From Apodemus sylvaticus (lineage: Eukaryota > Chordata > Mammalia > Rodentia > Muridae), in NCBI RefSeq assembly GCF_947179515.1, contig NC_067482.1, forward strand, positions 71,004,311 to 71,068,310: a stretch of DNA of 64,000 bases. The letters are read 5' to 3'. The position numbers and the translations under genes were made by a program. The notes below the pieces were generated by a model. That model made no database searches. It had not been told where the DNA came from and worked only from the letters and a program-made list of their open reading frames with translations. Every line of letters begins with the position of its first letter. The first letter of the stretch is position 1. Shown here piece after piece: positions 58,669 through 64,000 of the stretch.

Positions 58669-60023
58669 CTAATATCCACTTATTAGTGAGTTCATACCAT
58701 GATTGATCTTTTGAGACTGGGTTACCTCACTTAGTATGATGTTCTCCAATGCCATCCATTTTTCTAAGAATTTCATTAATTCATTGTTTCTAATGGCTGA
58801 ATAGTGCTCCAGTGTATATATATACCACATTTTTTGCCTCCATTCTTCTATTGAGGGATACTTGGGTTCTTTCCAACTTCTGGCTATTATAAATAGAGCT
58901 GCTATGAAAATAGTGGAGCACGTATCCTTATTACCTGCTGGGGAATGCTCTGGTTTTATATATGCCCAGAAGTGATATAGCAGGATCCTCTGGAAGTGAC
59001 TTGCCCAGTTTTCTATGGAACCACCAGACTGATTTCCAGAGTAGTTGTACCAGTTTGCAACCCCACCAGCAGTGGAGGAGTGTTCCTCTTTCTCCACATC
59101 CTCTCCAACACGTGCTGTCTCCTGAATTTTTAATCTTAGCCATTCTGACTGGTGTAAGGTGAAATCTCAGGGTTGTTTTGATTTGCATTTCCCTAATGAC
59201 TAATGAAGTTGAACATTTTTTAAGATGCTTCTCAGCCATCCGAAGTTCTTCAGGTGAAAATTCTTTGTTTAGCTCTGTACCCCATTTTTTAATAGAATTA
59301 TTTGGTTTTCTGGGGTCTAACTTCTTGAGTTCTTTGTATATATTGGATATTAGCCCTCTATCAGATGGAAGGTTGGTGAAGATCTTTTCCCAATTTTTTG
59401 GTTGCTGATTTGTCCTTTCAATGGTGTCCTTTGTCTTACAGAAACTTTGTAATTTAATGAGGTCCCATTTGTCAATTCTTGATCTTAGAACATAAGCTAC
59501 TGGTGTTCTGTTCAGGAACTTTCCTCCTGTACGATGTCCTCAAGGGTCTTCCCCAGTTTCTTTTCTATTAGCTTCAGATTGTCTGGCTTTATGTAGAGGT
59601 CCTTGATCCTTTTGGAGTTGGTTTTAGTACAAGAAGATAAGGATGGATCAATTCACATTCTTCTGCATGCTGACCTCCACATTTGTTGAAAAGGCTATCT
59701 TTTTTCCATTGGATGTTTTCAGCTCCTTTGTGGAGGATCAAGTGGCCATAGGTGTGTGGGTTCATTTCTGGATCTTCAAGTCCTGTTCCATTGATCCGCC
59801 TGCCTGTCACTGTACCAATACCATGCAGTTTTTAACACTATTGCTCTGTAGTATTGCTTGAGGTCAGGGATACTTATACCCCCAGAATTTCTTTTGTTGT
59901 TGAGAATAGTTTTTGCTATCCTGGGTTTTTTGTTATTTCAGATGAATTTGAGAATTGCTCTTTCTAACTCCATGAAGAATGGAGTTGGGATTTTGATGGG
60001 TATTGCGTTGAATCTGTATATTC
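58669..60023 (-). pseudogene. L1-J ORF2 C-terminal half
   Basis: Runs from just after the RT ('attcaacgcaatacccatc' on the minus strand) to HGMNSLISGY at 58669. Frame 59239-58931 has MAEKHLKKCSTSLVIREMQ and the knuckle CWRGCGERGTLLHCWWGC. Frame 59097-58669 reaches the end. Small deletions near 59540 and 59680 shift the frame. Inactive. Confidence 0.85.
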
Positions 60024-60235
60024 CTTTTTTTTTCTTTTTTTTTATTCGATATATTTTTTATTTACATTTCAAATGATTCCCCCTTTTCTAGACCCCCACT
60101 CCCCGAAAGTCCCATCAGGCCCCTTCCCTCCCCCTGTTTTTCCACCCAACCCTTCCCACTTCCCTGTTCTGGTTTTGCTTTATACTGCTTCACTGAGTCT
60201 TTCCAGAACCAGGGGCCACTCCTGGGACATACTGC
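60024..60235 (-). mobile_element. L1 3' UTR end and poly-A attached to L1-J (piece K)
   Basis: Poly-T with a few C, then 'ttattcgatatattttttat' and 'tttacatttcaaatgattcc', the end of a young-type L1 3' UTR. It stops at 'ggggccactcctgggacata', where the non-3'-UTR leader starts. Confidence 0.88.
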
Positions 60236-60640
60236 AGGGCAAAAAACCTCCTGGCCAGGTTGGCACACCTATGGCCCCCCTAATAGCCCAGGGCCTGTGT
60301 GCAGGCCAAACCTGTCATGCTTAGACCCCTGCATGTTGGCCTCTGGCTAAGTCTGTGTACCTCGGTACTGTTGGTTCTCTCTGGTATCTGAGATCCAAGA
60401 TGGTGGAGAGTCTCTTGTAACTGACTGGCAAGAAGCAGAGTTCTGATGTGGCTTCAGAGTGGTGAAAGGTGTTGTAAATCTGCCGATTCTTGCAGCCTGC
60501 CTGGCCAGCGATGGTCTGTGGTAGCGGGTGCAGGTCCTGCCAGGACTCTGTCACCTTGGTTCCACTGCTGATAGCCCTTCCACTGGACTAGCTGCTGCGA
60601 CTGCTGCCTCAGCCACCCCTGCCACTGCTGCCACCCCCCT
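60236..60640 (-). other. GC-rich leader fused to piece K, origin unknown
   Basis: About 405 bp, much richer in GC than its surroundings, with a CTG/CCA-rich end (60590-60640). It has an open 77-codon minus-strand frame (60321-60554). It could be L1 5' UTR brought next to the 3' UTR by internal deletion, or part of another transcript. I do not recognise a protein family in the frame and do not propose a function. Confidence 0.55.
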
Positions 60641-60654
60641 CCATTTAATTTCTT

Positions 60655-62070
60655 GTAGTTGTTCTAAGATTACTTTCTCCTCTATATAGTTTTGCTTTGA
60701 AGTCTCAATTCCAAAGAATTAATCTAGGGGTAGACCCATCCCTACTAGATTCCATGTTAATGCTGCATCTTCCAACACAATGATCTGTTTTTCAAGCATT
60801 GCAAACCAAAATACAAGGGACTAAGACATTTTCTTACTGTCTATACAGTTACCAGCTATGAAATTTTTTGGCATCTGCTCCATGTTTAACCCCAAGAAAG
60901 TGTTTGTTCTTAATGCAGTGACTTCTGTATGGTATTAGTTGGCCCCTGACTATAAGAAATACCACATTAGCATTTATCTTGCTTTGGTCATACATAGCAG
61001 TGGGTGACTATAAGTAGAGTTAATAAATATTTACTCAATGACCGCAGGTTATCAACTAAAGATAGAGAAAAGAAAAAGCAATTCTTTCCAAGTAGAAATA
61101 TAAAAACTCCCTCCTTGCTGTATTTCTAGAGGAAAAGAAGATGAAGCACAATGAGGAAGGCAGATTATGACAATAAACACAGGAAAAAATGTTTCCTCCT
61201 GCAGAATCACAGGAAACCTCTGAAGTGATGAAAATAATCAGATTTTTGCCCCTGCCAAAGAATAATACATAGTGTGAAATGTAACAATGATGTGATAATG
61301 TCTTTTCAACTATGATCCACTCTTGGTTTACAGGAGGGAATGTGGTCCTAAAGCCCATATCTATTTTATTTGGAATGAGAGATAAACTTCTAGGGGTGAA
61401 ATACAACTATGCATAAAATCAATGGCTTTTGGAAAGTACCAAAATTTGACTTTGTAATTTAAAAGAGCCCTTTCCTGAAGGGGAAAATAAGTTATTTTAT
61501 TTTGGTATATACACAGAGGAGTAAATAGACAATTCCCATTCACTGAGTCATTGTTTCTCCCAAATGGAAAACATCTCTTTATATGTTAGAGTTTACTTAA
61601 CCAGCCCTTGACTTTTCTTCCTGAGGGCAACTAAAATAAACTGTCCAAGCCATTATCTCCCTGTGAGTATTTGAGATAAACAGGAAATACTGTAGCTCAT
61701 CAGATTCATTTTATTAGAATGTCATGTGCCATTTAATTAGTTGGACCAGAACTTATTAACATTTTCATTCACTCACAAATATTTGAGAAATGCCTAGTCA
61801 GTGGCAGGCTCTAGGTTATGATCCCACTTTCAGCATGAGTATTGAGTCCACAGGTACATAGATACCCCTTTACTGAACATGGGATTGAATGCAACACTGA
61901 ATACATGCTTAGCACGTGAATAACATTCATGGTCATTTGTTTTATGTTTGGAAGGAGTCTCCTTGATGTATCCTATGAATGAATTTTCAATCCTCACAAA
62001 TGCTGAGACACATATGTACTGCTAAGCCAGCTCTAAGACTGTTCAAATATTAGTTATATTATTTGGGTAT
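60655..62070. other. Mostly unique; possible L2-like fragment at 61755-61830
   Basis: 'ttcattcactcacaaatatt', 'tgagaaatgcctagtcagtg' and 'gcaggctctaggttatg' resemble the antisense of an ancient L2 3' end (compare tattgagcacctactatgtgccaggc). Weak. The remainder has no recognised feature. Confidence 0.4.
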
Positions 62071-62074
62071 AAAG

Positions 62075-62290
62075 CAAAGCAATAGCTGGAAAATCTCAGT
62101 GGTAAAGAAGATCTAATACTATTAGTTCATTTCCTAGCACCCAAATCAGACAACTCACAATTGCATGTAATTATAGTTCCAGCAAACCTGAAACCCTTTC
62201 TTGTCTCCATTGGCACCTACATACACATGGAACACACAAACCTGTGCAGGCACCCACACATATAAATAAAATAAATATATTTTTTAAACA
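62075..62290 (+). mobile_element. B3/B4-type SINE, diverged
   Basis: 'gctggaaaatctcagtggta' (head), 'caaatcagacaactcacaat', 'gtaattatagttccagcaaa', 'ttggcacctacatacacatg', 'tgcaggcacccacacatata' and a tail 'aataaaataaatatat' follow the B3/B4 order. Confidence 0.75.
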
Positions 62291-64000
62291 AGCATCATAT
62301 GAGATGCTCTTCAATCTCTCAAAAGATAAAAGATATTTAAACATGGTATACTCAAAACTGATCCAGGTTTCCCCATAGTGAATGTGAGAGATAACTTTTC
62401 TTTTTTATGCTACTCGGTAAACATTTGTTGTATGAATAAGCTGGCCAAATATAAATAGGTTTTAGACCTGTTGCAGAATATCGAAATCATATGCAGGATA
62501 AAATATGATGCACTATCAAGGAAATTTCTTGCTTCAGAATATTGAAATGTGATCAGGCATGAGCATTTGTAGAAATTAGTACATACTGTGTAAGCATTAA
62601 AGGAGCAGTAAAGAGAGATAAGCATTAAAGAAACCTAAGAACAGTCATATTTGGCAGTAGAGTAAATCTAATACAGATTATGGATCTCACTGGGTCAGGT
62701 GAACAGAATGCTTGGAAAGTAACCTTGAAAATGTAAAGACAAGGAAGTGAGATGAGATTCAGAATACAAGGAGAGATTAAGATGCCTGGGTAAACATAGA
62801 AGAGGTTCAATGTTTGTGGGTCTCCTCCCATGATTGAATATTTGGTACTAGAGTTCTCAGAGTGCAGAGGAGATGGGGAGCAGGATCTTGACCTGTCACA
62901 TGATTTCTGAGAAGCTAGTTCTCTATCAGGAAACAGAAGCCTAACTGGCTTTGTGGAGACATAGCCTTTGTCTCTCCAGAGTTGAATAGGCTCAAGCCTG
63001 ATTGGGTGGGGAAAGGCCCCATTCCTTCTGTGATCTTTGGGTATCAACATTACTCTACCATCTGTCATCTGGCTTGGAAACCCACACATGTCCATTGAGA
63101 TTCTTAAGAAATGTGATTGCTAAAATAGTCTACAATCAGAGAGTTAAGAAGAAAGTTCAATCAGGGGAGTTGGGCAGTGCCTAGCATGTGATAGGCAACT
63201 AGTGCTATTGTACACAAGTGTATCCTCTGACTTTGAAGATCATGGCTAAATCCTAGTTCTTGGGTGAATACAAAAGTCAAATGTGGCAGAATAGATGAGA
63301 AATTGTATTCATAAAATGAACACGATGATGGGACAAGATGAGAATCCAAAGGACCTTTTCAGGCCAATCATAAATGTATCTCCTTCTGTAATGTACAGAA
63401 AAGGAACCAGAAGGTGTGCTCCACCACAGTTATCCAGTATTATTTTTGAAAGAAAAGAGTTGGAGAAGGTCTATGTTTAAAAATCACTGTTAAAATAATG
63501 ATTATTAAAATCAGCTTTATTCCTAGCAAGCAGTATCGGAAATCTTCAATAAATGAATCTTTGTACAAATACGTGAAACAGGATAAAATAATTTGTTTAT
63601 ATGTTCTCCTTTTTCATGGCTCTGTGCCTAAAATAAGTCCAAATGAATATGAAAATGTTTCCCTTGTGTTACAGAATAGATTAAGTTTTCAGTTCTCTTT
63701 CTGAATTATAGGCAGAAATATAAAACTTTCAACCAAATAATACCACTGGCACACCCTTTCTTCCCCCCAGCTCCCCACAAGGCTCTAGTAAGCTTTCAGT
63801 CAACCCAAATTTAGGTTCTAAAGGATGTCCAGGGGCTGAATCTCTTCATTGGCCTGCCTGTAAAATTTGTCCAAATGATTTCAGAGTGTTTACACTAAAA
63901 CACAATCTCATCAAACCTTCTACACTTCAATAAAATATAACTTCTATTACACAAAAGCATTTAACTCTGAGGCCTAGAATCCTATCCCCACCACCATGAA
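62291..64000. other. No recognisable feature
   Basis: Unique-looking DNA. The 156-codon minus-strand frame at 62625-63095 is the longest outside L1, but it has no recognisable motif and its length is within what chance allows here. Confidence 0.45.

Larger units (their letters stand above)
58351..60654 (-). mobile_element. L1-J plus a second L1 3' end and leader in one insert
   Basis: Left flank catttaatttttt (58352-58364) and right flank catttaatttctt (60642-60654) form a likely target duplication. On the minus strand the order is a GC-rich leader (60640-60236), about 200 bp of L1 3' UTR (60235-60042), poly-A (about 60041-60024), then L1-J from mid ORF2 (60023) through 3' UTR and poly-A (58365). 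L1-J does not resume beyond the second piece, so this is not simple nesting. Confidence 0.75.

Noticed and set aside
5491..60654. An intact, mobile L1
   Set aside because: Every L1 here is truncated, inverted, interrupted or frameshifted. The best ORF1 (L1-E) has a frameshift, and no copy has a complete ORF2.
62625..63095. 156-codon minus-strand open frame in non-L1 DNA as a candidate gene
   Set aside because: No recognisable domain, signal peptide or repeat of motif. In 64 kb read in six frames, one frame of this length is roughly what chance allows. No splice-site or promoter context stands out.
1..64000. Exons of a cellular gene or a previously undescribed gene system
   Set aside because: No frame outside L1 shows family motifs, no set of frames with plausible splice sites was visible, and no tRNA or snRNA was recognised. 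A noncoding transcript or a distant enhancer cannot be excluded from sequence alone.

Overview
The window is rodent nuclear DNA, most likely rat (Rattus) or a close murine relative. The evidence is the L1 (LINE-1) copies whose 3' UTR reads tttcaaatgatttcccc on the antisense strand, a B1 SINE, B2/B3/B4-type SINEs, an ORR1 (MaLR) LTR fragment, a rodent-type class II ERV LTR fragment, and long CA, TA, ATT and GA microsatellites. I find no exon, tRNA, rRNA or intact cellular gene. The long open frames belong to decayed L1 ORF1 and ORF2, or are antisense shadows of them.

Layout. 1-5.4 kb: microsatellites, one LTR-like repeat and old L1 3' UTR pieces in mostly unique DNA. 5.5-15.0 kb: one old L1 (A) with an inverted 5' part, interrupted by a second 5'-inverted L1 (B) and by an L1/ERV-LTR chimera (C). 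15.0-17.6 kb: unique DNA. 17.6-20.2 kb: a third 5'-inverted L1 (D) with a perfect 16-bp target duplication and about 0.5 kb of apparent 3' transduction. 21.0-22.2 kb: a 1.15-kb internally deleted L1 that keeps both ends. 24.6-26.5 kb: a fourth, older 5'-inverted L1 and another old 3' UTR. 26.8-43.5 kb: a 16-kb block of minus-strand L1s. L1-E is near full length, with tandem 5' UTR monomers, and contains L1-F; old L1-G contains L1-H. 43.5-54.6 kb: unique DNA with B1, B3/B4-type and ID-like SINEs and microsatellites. 54.6-55.5 kb: a young-looking truncated L1 (I). 56.2-57.6 kb: older repeats. 58.3-60.7 kb: L1-J joined end to end with a second L1 3' end carrying a GC-rich leader, inside one target duplication. 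60.7-64 kb: mostly unique DNA with one SINE.

No gene system operates here. The window is best read as a retrotransposition record: several inserts show how L1 integrated (twin priming, 3' transduction, template jumping, template switching). Letters A-J are my own labels. Family assignments come from remembered consensus patterns and were not checked with a search tool.
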